Shown: in pieces, positions 18,560-26,998 of the stretch
Position numbering within the stretch: the stretch's first letter is position 1
Layout of the letters: each line of letters opens with the position of its first letter
From: Microvirga sp.
Lineage (GTDB): Bacteria; Pseudomonadota; Alphaproteobacteria; Rhizobiales; Beijerinckiaceae
Assembly (NCBI RefSeq): GCF_014699075.1
Contig: NZ_JACXAB010000003.1
Span: forward strand, 186,001-250,000
DNA length: 64,000 nucleotides
Reading direction: 5' to 3'
Notes under the pieces: model-generated
What the model was told of the DNA's origin: nothing
Databases searched by the model: none
What the model saw: only the letters and a program-made list of their open reading frames with translations
Translations under genes and position numbers: made by a program

Positions 18560-19200
18560 CACAGGCGCAGAAGGCGTCTCCTGTAGCGGACCTTACCCCG
18601 GAGCTGGCGGCCTATGCGCCGGTCTGTGATGCCATTGCTCTGCTGTTCCAGCCCTATGCGGAGGTGGTCCTGCACGATCTATCGACAGAGACGGTGGTCC
18701 ATCTGTCGAACCCGTTCTCCAAGCGGGAGCTCGGCGAGCCGTCTCTCCTGCATGAGATCGATTTCAAGCCATCCGACGTCATCATCGGCCCTTACGAAAA
18801 GGTGAACTGGGACGGGCGGCGCATCAAATCGGTCAGCGCTGTCCTCCGCGCGGGTTCCAAGGGGATCGGCATTCTCTGCATCAACGTCGATGTGTCCCAT
18901 TTTCATGCCGTGATGCAGACACTGACGGCCTTGGTTGCCGTTCCCCAATCTGCCGAGAAGCCAGCTTCCTTGTTCAAGGAGGATTGGCACGAGCGCATCA
19001 ATGAGTACATCCAGAGCTGGACCCGTGAACGCGGGCTCTCCATTGCGGAAATGACCCGCCTGCAGAAGCAGCAGCTTGTCGCCGACTTGGCGGGAGACGG
19101 CGCGTTCGGCGGGCGCAATGCGGCGGCCTACATCTCTCGGATCCTCGGCTTGGGCCGTGCCACCGTCTACAACTACCTTCGCAAGAAGGATCAGGCCTGA
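18556..19200 (+). CDS. YheO/DauR-type PAS-like helix-turn-helix regulator
   Basis: 214 residues. Residues about 18-130 (APVCDAIALLFQPYAEVVLH, then LHEIDF, VSAVLRAGSKGIGILCINVD) are the YheO-like PAS domain. The C-terminal part (TRLQKQQLVADLAGDGAFGG, then AAAYISRILGLGRATVYNYL) is the paired HTH_22 domain. DauR of Pseudomonas, in this family, represses D-arginine catabolism, where the partner DauB is an ornithine-cyclodeaminase homologue, as is the product at 12836. It probably senses a substrate or intermediate of this locus and binds the 17366 palindrome. Cytoplasmic. Confidence 0.9.
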   Translation: MTQAQKASPVADLTPELAAYAPVCDAIALLFQPYAEVVLHDLSTETVVHLSNPFSKRELGEPSLLHEIDFKPSDVIIGPYEKVNWDGRRIKSVSAVLRAGSKGIGILCINVDVSHFHAVMQTLTALVAVPQSAEKPASLFKEDWHERINEYIQSWTRERGLSIAEMTRLQKQQLVADLAGDGAFGGRNAAAYISRILGLGRATVYNYLRKKDQA

Positions 19201-20024
19201 GAGGGAAGGAGCGCGTCGCGCACGGCCCGCCAGCTCGTCTCGTCGGGCGCGCTGATGAGGCCCCCGCTCCGGTTGGCCGGGCGGTAGGGGGAGCCGTCGA
19301 AATGCGCCGTGCAGCCGCCAGCCTCACGATGGATCAGCCAGCCGGCCGCGTGGTCCCAGGGCATGACGCTCGATGAGAACGAGAAGTGCAGATGACCTGC
19401 GGCGATGAGCCGATAGGTATGAGCCGAGCAACGGAGATCGGCCGCCATGGCGACCTTCGGCAGGTTGCTGGTCACTAGGGGCCGCAGGTTCTCGGGAAGG
19501 TAGCGCCAGGAGACATTGCCTGCCATCTCGGCGAGCGGAACGGCGGCTGCGACACCAAGGGGAGCGGTGCTGCCGTCGGGGCGCTGGATCCAGGCTCCCT
19601 CGCCACGAACAGCCATGGCCCAATCGTCCGAGATTGGATCAAGGATCACGCCGCAGACCACTTCTCCTTTCATCACCACGGCCGCCATGACACCGAACAG
19701 GGGAAGCCCGGAGGCAAAGTTGAGTGTGCCGTCGACGGGATCGAGGATGAAGGCGAGCTCAGCATCGTCCAGTCCGTCGAGCAGCCGCGGATTACGGCTT
19801 ACGCCCTCTTCTCCAACCACCAGTGCAGCAGGGAAGAGACGCTGAAGCTCCGCCTCGATCATCCGTTCGGCCGCTTCGTCCGCGTCCGTGACGAGGTCGA
19901 GATGCGAGGTCTTGGTCCGGACGGCACCAGCGGAAAGATTTCGGAATCGTGGCAGGATCTCCGCCTGCGCCGCTACCCTGAGAAGTTCCGCCACGGTCAT
20001 GGCGTCGGATCGGGAGAAATTCAT
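19191..20024 (-). CDS. Inositol monophosphatase family phosphatase
   Basis: 277 residues from the ATG at 20024 (an ATG at 20036 is also possible). Mg-dependent phosphatase signatures are complete: DLVTDADEAAE, VVGEEG (metal Glu pair), LDPVDGTLNFASGLPLFGV (metal Asp, Asp) and PWDHAAGWLIHREAGG (last metal Asp). Substrate could be inositol phosphate, histidinol phosphate or 3'-phosphoadenosine 5'-phosphate; these subgroups cannot be separated by eye. It follows the aldo/keto reductase gene by about 12 bases and its end overlaps the regulator gene by 10 bases. Confidence 0.9.
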   Translation of the reverse strand: MNFSRSDAMTVAELLRVAAQAEILPRFRNLSAGAVRTKTSHLDLVTDADEAAERMIEAELQRLFPAALVVGEEGVSRNPRLLDGLDDAELAFILDPVDGTLNFASGLPLFGVMAAVVMKGEVVCGVILDPISDDWAMAVRGEGAWIQRPDGSTAPLGVAAAVPLAEMAGNVSWRYLPENLRPLVTSNLPKVAMAADLRCSAHTYRLIAAGHLHFSFSSSVMPWDHAAGWLIHREAGGCTAHFDGSPYRPANRSGGLISAPDETSWRAVRDALLPSQA

Positions 20025-20036
20025 GAGACTGGTCAC

Positions 20037-20873
20037 CTAAATCATCTCGAGCGGACGCTTGCGTTTCGGCGCCGGGAACTCGGCATCGATGGCCGCCAAG
20101 TCCTCCGGAGTCAACCGGATCTCCAAGGCCGCATGGTTCTCCCGCACATGCTTGGCGCTCGACGCCTTCGGGATGGAAATCACCCCTGGCCTGTTCAGCA
20201 GCCATGCCAGAGCGATTTGGAATGGGCTTGCCTCATGTCGTCGCGCGATGGCTTGCAGCGCACCACCTTGAGGAAGCCTTCCTTGCTCGATCGGGCTGTA
20301 GGCCATCAACGGCATGCGGCGCGCTGCCATCCATGGAATGAGGTCGAACTCGGGGCCACGTCGCGTCACATTGTAGAGAATCTGATTGATTGCACAGTTC
20401 TCTCCCGCCGACACGCCGAGCAGTTCTTCCATGTCGTCAACATCGAAGTTGCTGACGCCCCAGTGGCGGATCTTGCCGGATCGGCGAAGGTTCTCGAAAC
20501 CAGCGACAGTCTCCTCCAGCGGAACGCTTCCGCGCCAATGCAGAAGGTAGAGATCGAGGCGATCCGTCTTCAGCCGCCGAAGGCTTCGCTCGCAGGCCTC
20601 GACGACACCCTGCCGGCTTGCATTGTGAGGGTAGACTTTGCTGACGAGGAAAACGCGGTTCCGTTCCGGAGCCAGAGCCTCAGCCACCAGTTCCTCGGCG
20701 GCTCCCTCACCGTACATTTCAGCCGTGTCAATGAGGGTCAGTCCGAGTTCCACCCCGAGGCGCAAAGCCTCGATCTCTTGTTTCCGGCGGTCAGCCTTCT
20801 CGGCCATCTGCCAGGTACCCTGCCCGAGCGCCGGAACGTTTTCACCATTCGGCAACGTGACAGTCAGGCTCAT
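20037..20873 (-). CDS. Aldo/keto reductase
   Basis: 278 residues from the ATG at 20873 (GGAGAG upstream). NADPH-dependent (beta/alpha)8 reductase with the catalytic tetrad visible: Asp49 and Tyr54 in LIDTAEMYGEG, Lys in FLVSKVYP and His in LYLLHWRGSVP. YSPIEQGRLP and SIPKASSAKHVRENHAAL (cofactor binding) follow. Close to the YeaE/2,5-diketo-D-gluconate reductase-like group that lacks subunits. First gene of a short leftward unit with the inositol-phosphatase-like gene. Substrate unknown. Confidence 0.93.
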   Translation of the reverse strand: MSLTVTLPNGENVPALGQGTWQMAEKADRRKQEIEALRLGVELGLTLIDTAEMYGEGAAEELVAEALAPERNRVFLVSKVYPHNASRQGVVEACERSLRRLKTDRLDLYLLHWRGSVPLEETVAGFENLRRSGKIRHWGVSNFDVDDMEELLGVSAGENCAINQILYNVTRRGPEFDLIPWMAARRMPLMAYSPIEQGRLPQGGALQAIARRHEASPFQIALAWLLNRPGVISIPKASSAKHVRENHAALEIRLTPEDLAAIDAEFPAPKRKRPLEMI

Positions 20874-20969
20874 CGCAACTCTCCTTGAGCAATCGCCTTG
20901 CCAGTCCAATTCGGAAGCGGCCGCACCCACTCAAGCCGGCGCTCCTAGAAGATTCTCCGGACACAAGTG

Positions 20970-21950
20970 CTATTGCAGGCGGGGTGTTTTCATGAAGCGG
21001 CCCCGGTCCGCCGACCGTATCGTCACATCGAACCTGTCGCCTTCCCGCTCAAGGGTGAGCGGAACATCAACACCGGCCGGACCGAGCGCCCAGATAGCCC
21101 GGTAGAACTCTGCCAGCGAGGCCACGCTCTGCTCCGCAACGGCATGGATCTGATCACCGGCGCGCAGGCCCGCTCGCTGGGCCGGGGCATCCCCCGCGAG
21201 GCCGATGATCGTGAGCTCGTCATCCTCAGCTTCCGCAACATAAAATCCCAGCCAGGGTCGCGGCTCGTGCTTGACGCGGCCAGACGTCAGCAGATCATCA
21301 AGGATGGGTTTCAGAAGGTCGATCGGCACACTCATGTTGAGAGGCACGACAGTTCCGCCGGAGGCCTGGTGCTGGAGCTGGAGGGAGCCGATACCCATGA
21401 GATCACCGCGCGGACCGATCAACGCCGTTCCGCCCCAGTTGGGATGAGCCGGCGCGGTGAAGATGGCCCCATCGATCAGATACTCCCAATAGCCTGCAAA
21501 TTCCTGGCAGGCGACGACCTGTGCGGCCAGGGAATGGATCTGCCCTCCGCTTCCGCCGACGACGACCTGATCTCCAGGCTTCAGGCGCCGGGAATCCCCC
21601 AGGGCCAGCACAGGCACGCCAAGAGGCTCAAGCGCCTGCACCAAGCCAAAGCCGCTCTCATAATCATAGGCGATCACATGCGCCTCTACGACCCGCCCCC
21701 GGTTGGTGGTGAGCCAGACCTCTTCGGCTTCGGCAATGAGATACCCGATCGTCACGACAAGGCCGTCATCCCGGATGACCACGCCCTGCCCCGCCCGCTC
21801 CACCCCAAGGGTCTCGGCAGTGAACGCATCCTCGGGAACACGCGCCCGCAGGGAAACCACGGCCGACAGGGCGTTTTTCAGATCGTAGTCGAGAAGCCTG
21901 GGATCAGGCTGGAACTCAGGAGGGATTTCCCATTCGTCGGGTGGCTGCAT
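20970..21950 (-). CDS. S1C trypsin-fold PDZ protein with a degenerate catalytic triad
   Basis: 326 residues from the ATG at 21950 (GGGGAG six bases upstream; MQPPDEWEIPPEF); a longer frame starts at 21986. Residues about 30-215 follow the DegP/HtrA protease fold and 230-320 form a PDZ domain (GLAGDAPAQRAGLRAGDQIH). All three catalytic positions look lost: the His element is VVTIGYLI instead of TNxHV, the Asp element is DYESGFGLVQ instead of DxxxDLAVL, and the Ser element is HPNWGGTAL instead of GNSGGAL. No signal peptide. Probably a non-proteolytic scaffold or peptide-binding protein. Single-gene unit. Confidence 0.88.
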   Translation of the reverse strand: MQPPDEWEIPPEFQPDPRLLDYDLKNALSAVVSLRARVPEDAFTAETLGVERAGQGVVIRDDGLVVTIGYLIAEAEEVWLTTNRGRVVEAHVIAYDYESGFGLVQALEPLGVPVLALGDSRRLKPGDQVVVGGSGGQIHSLAAQVVACQEFAGYWEYLIDGAIFTAPAHPNWGGTALIGPRGDLMGIGSLQLQHQASGGTVVPLNMSVPIDLLKPILDDLLTSGRVKHEPRPWLGFYVAEAEDDELTIIGLAGDAPAQRAGLRAGDQIHAVAEQSVASLAEFYRAIWALGPAGVDVPLTLEREGDRFDVTIRSADRGRFMKTPRLQ

Positions 21951-22144
21951 GAAAAACTCCCCGGTCTCTCCGCCGAGAGCCTGCACCCTTTCAACATGGC
22001 AGGAAAAACGATCCCTTCAACAGCCCTCCTCCTTTTTGACGCACAAAAAGCCGTGTTCTCGGGACAAGTTGACTTGAGTTCATGACGCCGCTTCGATCCC
22101 GGAACAAAGGTTTGGGCAGACCCAAGGAGAGGATCGGAATTGCC

Positions 22145-22357
22145 TTAGGCAGTTTCCAGGATTCTGACGGGAGTTACCTCGAGTTCGACCCTGTGAACCT
22201 GCTCCTGGCGCTTCTCCACCATGCTGATGGCTTGCCTAGCATAGAGGCGAAACTCATGCTTCAGGCTCCGGGAAGCGTTCTCCCAAGCTTCCGTCTCGTG
22301 CCAAGCGGCAAAGAACGCTCGGGCAATATGCTCGACCTCAAGATCCACCTGATCCAC
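22145..22357 (-). CDS. Small hypothetical protein
   Basis: 70 residues from a GTG at 22357 with GGGGG five bases upstream; the frame also opens from a TTG at 22420. It is acidic/basic, helical, without membrane segment: EHIARAFFAAWHETEAWENA, then LKHEFRLYARQAISMVEKRQ. No recognised family. Codon use looks coding and no other gene occupies this stretch, but conservation is untested. Confidence 0.4.
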   Translation of the reverse strand: MDQVDLEVEHIARAFFAAWHETEAWENASRSLKHEFRLYARQAISMVEKRQEQVHRVELEVTPVRILETA

Positions 22358-22516
22358 CTTTGCCCCCACGGAGAAACTGTTGCGTCTCTCACGGCACGCG
22401 GAACGATGCCGCTGCGTCAACAGCCAAGGTGTCTGATTTGCGGGGATGTGTCTGTATCAAAAAAGACACTGCCGGAGGGCTTTAGCGGAGGCAGGAATGC
22501 AGTCCCGTCGACGCGC

Positions 22517-23887
22517 CTATGCGGCCTGAGCCTTTGCGAGGAAGTGATCGATGTCCTCCTTCAGTCGCTGCAACTGCTGATCCAAGGTCTGCTTGGCATT
22601 CGACACCTGATAAGCCGCCGATGCGGCGGAAGCTGTCGACCCTGACAGGGCTTCGATGCTGCGCACCACCGCATGGGTATGATCGGTGGTCTGGTTGACG
22701 TTTACAGCAATCTCCGACGTGACCGCAGCCTGCTCCTCGACCGCGGCCGCAATAGCCGTTGCGATGCCGCTCAGGTCATCCATGATGCGCCCGATGTCAT
22801 CGATGTCAGAGACGCTTCGCCGGGTTGCTTCCTGAATGGCGCCGATGCGGGAGCCAATCTCGGTCGTGGCCTTGGCAGTCTGGTTCGCCAAGGTCTTGAC
22901 CTCCTGAGCCACCACGGCGAACCCCTTGCCCATCTCACCGGCTCGGGCTGCCTCGATCGTGGCATTCAGGGCAAGCAGATTGGTTTGAGCAGCAATTCTC
23001 TCAATCAGGTCGACCACATCTCCGATCTCCCTGGCCTGCTCGGCCAGCCCATTGACGGTGTCCTTCGTCCGCCGGGAACTCTGCAGCGCATGTTGGGCAA
23101 CATCGGCGGACCGACTGGCCTGCTGCCCGATCTCGCGAACGGATGAAGCAAGCTGTTCAGTGGCCGCCGCACCGGACTGCATGTTGGATGCGCTCTGCTC
23201 CGCGGCGCTCGTCACCTGATTGGCAAGGCTGCTGGCATTGGCCGTGGCGGCATCGAGATCCGCTGCACTTTTAGAAAGAGCTCCACTTGCCAGACCTGAA
23301 ATTTGCAGGCTTTCCTGAACAGCGCTTGAGAACGAAGCAACAGCCTGCGCCAGCATCTCGCCCTTCTTCTGCCGTTCCTGAACGAAAGCGTCCTGGTACA
23401 CGGAGATCGCAAAATCCATGTCCAGCATGACGGCGCGGTTTACGACCGTGAGCTTACGAGCCAGCCGGGATCCGTTGAAGCGATGCTTCTTGCCGAGAGC
23501 GGTGACCAGTTCGTTCAGAACGAATGCATAACCTCCAATGTACCACCGCGGCTCAAGGCCGATCTTGTTATGGATCAGGCCGATGCGGTGAATGCCCTCT
23601 ACATAGGCGGCATCGAAGCTGCCGCTGAAAAGACGTCCCCAATGTTGCAGCTGAGCCGACACAAGACGTGACTGCTGCGTGCCAATCAGCTTGGACAGAT
23701 GCGGCTGCCGGTGCATGTGGTCGTAAAACCTGGACAGGATCTCAGGCAGAACAGAGTGAATATCCTGCCAGACAGAGCGTAACTCCTGGCGGACGCTGTC
23801 ATCGATGCCGATAAATGTCAGCCGGTCTGCAATCGCTATATCGTTGTGCAATGCACATACTCCAATCGTTGGAGAAGATTTAGCCAT
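22517..23887 (-). CDS. Globin-coupled methyl-accepting chemotaxis protein (HemAT-like)
   Basis: 456-residue soluble chemoreceptor. Residues about 20-170 are a protoglobin/globin-coupled sensor domain with proximal histidine about His106 in [20 protein letters not shown], so haem-based oxygen sensing is expected. Residues 190-450 form the MCP signalling coiled coil with the hairpin tip [20 protein letters not shown], then [25 protein letters not shown] sequence. No transmembrane segment, so cytoplasmic. No che genes lie in the window, so it must join an array encoded elsewhere. Monocistronic. Confidence 0.95.
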   Translation of the reverse strand: MAKSSPTIGVCALHNDIAIADRLTFIGIDDSVRQELRSVWQDIHSVLPEILSRFYDHMHRQPHLSKLIGTQQSRLVSAQLQHWGRLFSGSFDAAYVEGIHRIGLIHNKIGLEPRWYIGGYAFVLNELVTALGKKHRFNGSRLARKLTVVNRAVMLDMDFAISVYQDAFVQERQKKGEMLAQAVASFSSAVQESLQISGLASGALSKSAADLDAATANASSLANQVTSAAEQSASNMQSGAAATEQLASSVREIGQQASRSADVAQHALQSSRRTKDTVNGLAEQAREIGDVVDLIERIAAQTNLLALNATIEAARAGEMGKGFAVVAQEVKTLANQTAKATTEIGSRIGAIQEATRRSVSDIDDIGRIMDDLSGIATAIAAAVEEQAAVTSEIAVNVNQTTDHTHAVVRSIEALSGSTASAASAAYQVSNAKQTLDQQLQRLKEDIDHFLAKAQAA

Positions 23888-23975
23888 TCAGGCTTGATTG
23901 AAGCTTGCAAACCCGCCCCTGCGCGCTTCCCCAGTGAGCATGCGGCCTAGCTTCATGGCCCGCCCTGTCAGATCT

Positions 23976-24000
23976 GAAACCAAGCCCGGCATGCCGCGTT
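23976..24000 (+). promoter_or_regulatory. Possible EcfG-like promoter of the NepR-like gene
   Basis: GAAAC (23976-23980), 16-base spacer, CGTT (23997-24000): one mismatch to the alphaproteobacterial general stress promoter GGAAC-N16/17-CGTT. It ends 25 bases before the ATG at 24026, giving a short leader. Weak alone. Confidence 0.35.
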
Positions 24001-24025
24001 GTTCAAGTATCTGAGGGGCTACAAC

Positions 24026-24325
24026 ATGATCACCCAGGCAACAAAGTATCTTCACACGCTCAAAGCAGGCAGATCCGCACCGCGTTACCGCGGCAACAGC
24101 CCCTCGCTTCCAGCCAACATCCAGGATCATCTGGGCCAACTGCTGAGAGCAGAGTATTATGAACGCGGAGACAAGCCGCGCTTCCTGGGCGACCCTGCGC
24201 TTCCGCTGGAGTTCGACCCCTATCTTCAGCGTCTCGACCAGAAGGAAAGAGATCTGAGATCTTCGATGATCGCCGAGAAGGGTCGGCACGCGGTTGCTGC
24301 TGCGCTCTTGGGAGTCCATGCTTAA
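24026..24325 (+). CDS. Small protein resembling the anti-sigma factor NepR
   Basis: 99 residues from the ATG at 24026 (GAGGGG 8 bases upstream). The core LPANIQDHLGQLLRAEYYE resembles the first helix of NepR (pattern iG-x-x-LRa-x-Y), and LPLEFDPYLQRLDQKE resembles the second (P-x-x-F-x-x-LL-x-x-LD), with a longer linker (RGDKPRFLGDPA) between them than usual. NepR binds and inhibits the sigma factor EcfG until phosphorylated PhyR removes it. No phyR or ecfG lies in this window. The resemblance is by eye and modest; an unrelated hypothetical protein remains possible. Confidence 0.6.
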   Translation: MITQATKYLHTLKAGRSAPRYRGNSPSLPANIQDHLGQLLRAEYYERGDKPRFLGDPALPLEFDPYLQRLDQKERDLRSSMIAEKGRHAVAAALLGVHA

Positions 24326-24503
24326 GAGCCGGGTTTTAGGACTGCCAACCTCACCACGCGGCATGTCCTTAGCGTCACCCTTATCATTCGCTTCCCGCAG
24401 CCAGCTTTCCTGCCGCTTGATCTCAGGCGCTTGTATCAGGGCTAAATGTGAGAGTTTGGAATGGTTGTGGAACTCTCTGCATGAATGAGCACTTCTGGAA
24501 ATC

Positions 24504-24830
24504 ATGAGAGCCATTAGCGGCAGAGCTGTTCTGAGACAGGCGTTCAGGCACCTGGAGCATGAAGTGCCTGGCAGAGTCGCGCGGGTTCTGCGCAACCTTC
24601 GGCACCCGGCGGCCAAGTGGATCAGGCTGCCCGTCGGCGTTCTCTTCGTCATCGGAGGAATCTTCTCAATCCTGCCGGTCTTCGGACTATGGATGCTGCC
24701 GCTGGGTCTGTTGCTGATGGCTTATGACATCCCTTTCCTGCGGAAGCCCGTCGGCCGCTTTACGATCTGGGCTGTTCGAAAATGGGCCAGGCTCAGGCAG
24801 CATTTCTTTCCAGAGCGTCCTCACCGATAG
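24504..24830 (+). CDS. Small inner-membrane protein
   Basis: 108 residues. A basic N-terminus (RQAFRHLEHEVPGRVARVLR) precedes one or two membrane helices (RLPVGVLFVIGGIFSILPVF, GLWMLPLGLLLMAYDIPFL) and a basic C-terminal tail (RFTIWAVRKWARLRQHFFPE). The glycine/proline-containing helix pair is like small membrane proteins widespread in Hyphomicrobiales that lack a function. It is separated from the preceding gene by about 180 bases and converges on denD. Confidence 0.75.
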   Translation: MRAISGRAVLRQAFRHLEHEVPGRVARVLRNLRHPAAKWIRLPVGVLFVIGGIFSILPVFGLWMLPLGLLLMAYDIPFLRKPVGRFTIWAVRKWARLRQHFFPERPHR

Positions 24831-24860
24831 CAAGACCGACAAAGACCCCGGTCCGAGGCG

Positions 24861-25844
24861 CTACTGGTCTGGCAGAACGCCTCCTAGCTCGTCTTCGATG
24901 TAAATCGAGATGATGTCGTCAAAGCTTTTCTCCGCCTGGAAGCCCAGACTTTCAGCTCTGCGAGCATCGAAGCGCTTGGGCCAGCCTTCGACAAAGCGCA
25001 CGATAGTCGGGTCAATCTCGTGCCTGATCCGGCCGACGCAACGTTCGCCGGCGATACGCCTGAGTGCATCGATCTGCTCCGCCACCGTCACCGACACGCT
25101 CGGCATCGTTAGATTGCGGCGGGGGCCGACCTGGGAGAGGTCGAGGGTTGCCGCATGGATCAGGAAATTCACGGCCGATCGGGGCGAGGCGTGGGAATGG
25201 CGCACGTCCAAAGGCACCGGCAGGATAGCCTCCTGCCCGCTCAAGGGCTCACGGATAATGCCCGAGAAGAACCCTGAAGCAGCCTTGTTGGGCTTGCCGG
25301 GGCGCACGCAGATGGTCGGAAGCCGAATCCCGATCCCGTCAAAGAACCCCCGTCGCGAGTAGTCGGCCAGCAGCAGCTCGCCGATGGCCTTCTGGGTTCC
25401 ATAACTCGTGAGCGGAGTTAGGAAGAACTCGTCGCCGATCGCCTCCGGGAACGGCGCTCCGAATACGGCGATGGATGAGGTAAACACCAGCCGCGGCCGG
25501 TACCCGTTTCCGATGTGGCGGATGGCATCGAAGAGGAACCGGGTGCCGTCCAGATTGATCCGATAGCCCTTCTCCAGATCGGCTTCGGCTTCGCCGGAAA
25601 CGATAGCGGCCAAGTGAAAGATGACGTCCGGACGGGCTGCCACCAGACGCTCCGCCTCTCCCGGAGTCGAGAAGTCAGACGTCAGAGTGTCGACTGCAAA
25701 CGGCGCCTCAGGCCGCTCTGGCTCGACCACATCATGCAGGACGAGACGAGAAATCTCCTGTCCGCCGAGATGCCGCTCTTTCACCAGACGCTCGACAAGC
25801 TTGCGGCCGACCATTCCGGCGGCTCCGAGAATGAGGATCTGCAT
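24861..25844 (-). CDS. denD: D-erythronate dehydrogenase-like NAD-dependent epimerase/dehydratase
   Basis: 327-residue extended short-chain dehydrogenase. ILILGAAGMVGRKLVERLV is the NAD site, then FHLAAIVSGEAEADLEKGYR, FTSSIAVFG and SYGTQKAIGELLLADYSRRG (Tyr-x-x-x-Lys pair). The whole sequence pattern, including the N-terminal FAVDTLTSDFSTPGEAERLV, fits DenD, which oxidises D-erythronate to 2-keto-D-erythronate. It follows the TRAP transporter genes on the same strand, with a stable hairpin in between, and probably serves the four-carbon or related sugar-acid pathway imported by that transporter. Otn/Dtn partner kinase and aldolase genes are not in the window. Confidence 0.88.
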   Translation of the reverse strand: MQILILGAAGMVGRKLVERLVKERHLGGQEISRLVLHDVVEPERPEAPFAVDTLTSDFSTPGEAERLVAARPDVIFHLAAIVSGEAEADLEKGYRINLDGTRFLFDAIRHIGNGYRPRLVFTSSIAVFGAPFPEAIGDEFFLTPLTSYGTQKAIGELLLADYSRRGFFDGIGIRLPTICVRPGKPNKAASGFFSGIIREPLSGQEAILPVPLDVRHSHASPRSAVNFLIHAATLDLSQVGPRRNLTMPSVSVTVAEQIDALRRIAGERCVGRIRHEIDPTIVRFVEGWPKRFDARRAESLGFQAEKSFDDIISIYIEDELGGVLPDQ

Positions 25845-25909
25845 CGGTCAAAATCCCTTCTTCAGGAAAGCCGCGGCGGGCTACCCAAGCCCAAATTCAA
25901 TAAACGTGT

Positions 25910-25935
25910 GTGGCGCCGCTGCCGAGCGGCGCCAC
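25910..25935 (-). terminator. Strong hairpin between dctP and denD
   Basis: Perfect 11-bp stem: GTGGCGCCGCT (25910-25920) pairs with AGCGGCGCCAC (25925-25935), loop of 4. No T run follows on the minus strand, so it may be a processing or 3'-stabilising element that sets a higher dctP mRNA level rather than a full terminator. Confidence 0.55.
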
Positions 25936-25953
25936 TCTATCTAAAGGCGGGAA

Positions 25954-26964
25954 TTACTTGCCCCGAACTTTGGTCAGTTCGTCCTGCATCATCTTCACGG
26001 TTTCCGGACCAATCGTCGCCGCATGCTTTTCCCAGACGCTCTTGGCCTGCTCACGCATGCGATTGGCCTCCTGAGCATTCAGCTCGTTGACGACGGTGCC
26101 TTCGCCCTTGATCTTGTTGAGCGAGGCTTGAGACAGTTCTCGGGATACTTTGCGCTGCTCGTCACGAGCCGTGACCGCACAATCTCGCAAAGCCGCCTGT
26201 TCATCCTTCGACAACCCGTCCCACAGCTTCTTGGAGTAGAGAACGAGGAACGGCGTATAGGCATGGCGGGTCACCGACAGGTACTTCTGCACCTCATAGA
26301 ACTTGGAGGTGTCGATGGTCACGAAGGGATTCTCCTGACCGTCAATGGCCTTGGTTTCCAGGGCTGTGAACACCTCACCGAATGCCATTGGGACGGCATT
26401 GGCGCCGAGGGTCTTGAAGGTGTCGAGGAACACGTTGTTCTGCATGACGCGGACCTTGAGGCCCTTGAAGTCTTCCCACTTCTCAACCGGACGGCGCGAA
26501 TTTGTGAGATTGCGGAACCCGTTCTCCCAGTAGGCCAGATTGACGAGCCCGACGGACTCGAGCTTCGTGTCGATGTGCTTGCCGAAGCTGCCGTCGAGAA
26601 CCGCATCAGCCTCCTTCTCGTTGGCGAAGAGGAACGGCAGGTCGAACACGCCGAGATCCGGCAGGATGCCGATCAGCGGGGAGCTTGAGGTGACGACCAT
26701 TTCCTGCGTGCCGGAGCGAAGGGCCTGAGTAGCCTGCAGATCGCCTCCGAGAGCATTGCCCCAGAAGCCCTGGACCTTCAGCTTCCCGCCTGACTTGTCG
26801 GTCAAGCATGCTCTGAACTTGTCGACTCCCTTGCCATTGGGGTGATCCTCGTTCACGCCATTGGAAATGCGAATATTGCGCTCCGTGAACTGCGCATAGG
26901 CCGGAACAGCCGCAAGGATCGTCGCCGCAACACCTGCAGCAAGGGTAAATTTGAAAGCCTTCAT
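25954..26964 (-). CDS. dctP: TRAP transporter solute-binding protein, DctP family
   Basis: 336 residues with a clear Sec signal peptide (MKAFKFTLAAGVAATILAAV, cleavage after AYA). Periplasmic receptor of a TRAP transporter; family features include VFDLPFLFANEKEADAVLDG, AYWENGFRNLTN, FKGLKVRVMQN with the substrate-carboxylate arginine, and AIDGQENPFVTI. DctP proteins bind C4-dicarboxylates, sugar acids and keto acids. The denD and dehydratase neighbours point to an aldonate or erythronate-type ligand. Third gene of the dctQ-dctM-dctP unit, 34 bases after dctM. Confidence 0.95.
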   Translation of the reverse strand: MKAFKFTLAAGVAATILAAVPAYAQFTERNIRISNGVNEDHPNGKGVDKFRACLTDKSGGKLKVQGFWGNALGGDLQATQALRSGTQEMVVTSSSPLIGILPDLGVFDLPFLFANEKEADAVLDGSFGKHIDTKLESVGLVNLAYWENGFRNLTNSRRPVEKWEDFKGLKVRVMQNNVFLDTFKTLGANAVPMAFGEVFTALETKAIDGQENPFVTIDTSKFYEVQKYLSVTRHAYTPFLVLYSKKLWDGLSKDEQAALRDCAVTARDEQRKVSRELSQASLNKIKGEGTVVNELNAQEANRMREQAKSVWEKHAATIGPETVKMMQDELTKVRGK

Positions 26965-26998
26965 GATTGTTTCCTCTCTTTGATTGACTTCAACCGAC

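Noticed and set aside
22435..22465. Possible terminator after the chemoreceptor gene (GTGTC / GACAC with a T6 run)
   Set aside because: Stem of only 5 bp with the T run inside the loop rather than after the stem; not convincing.
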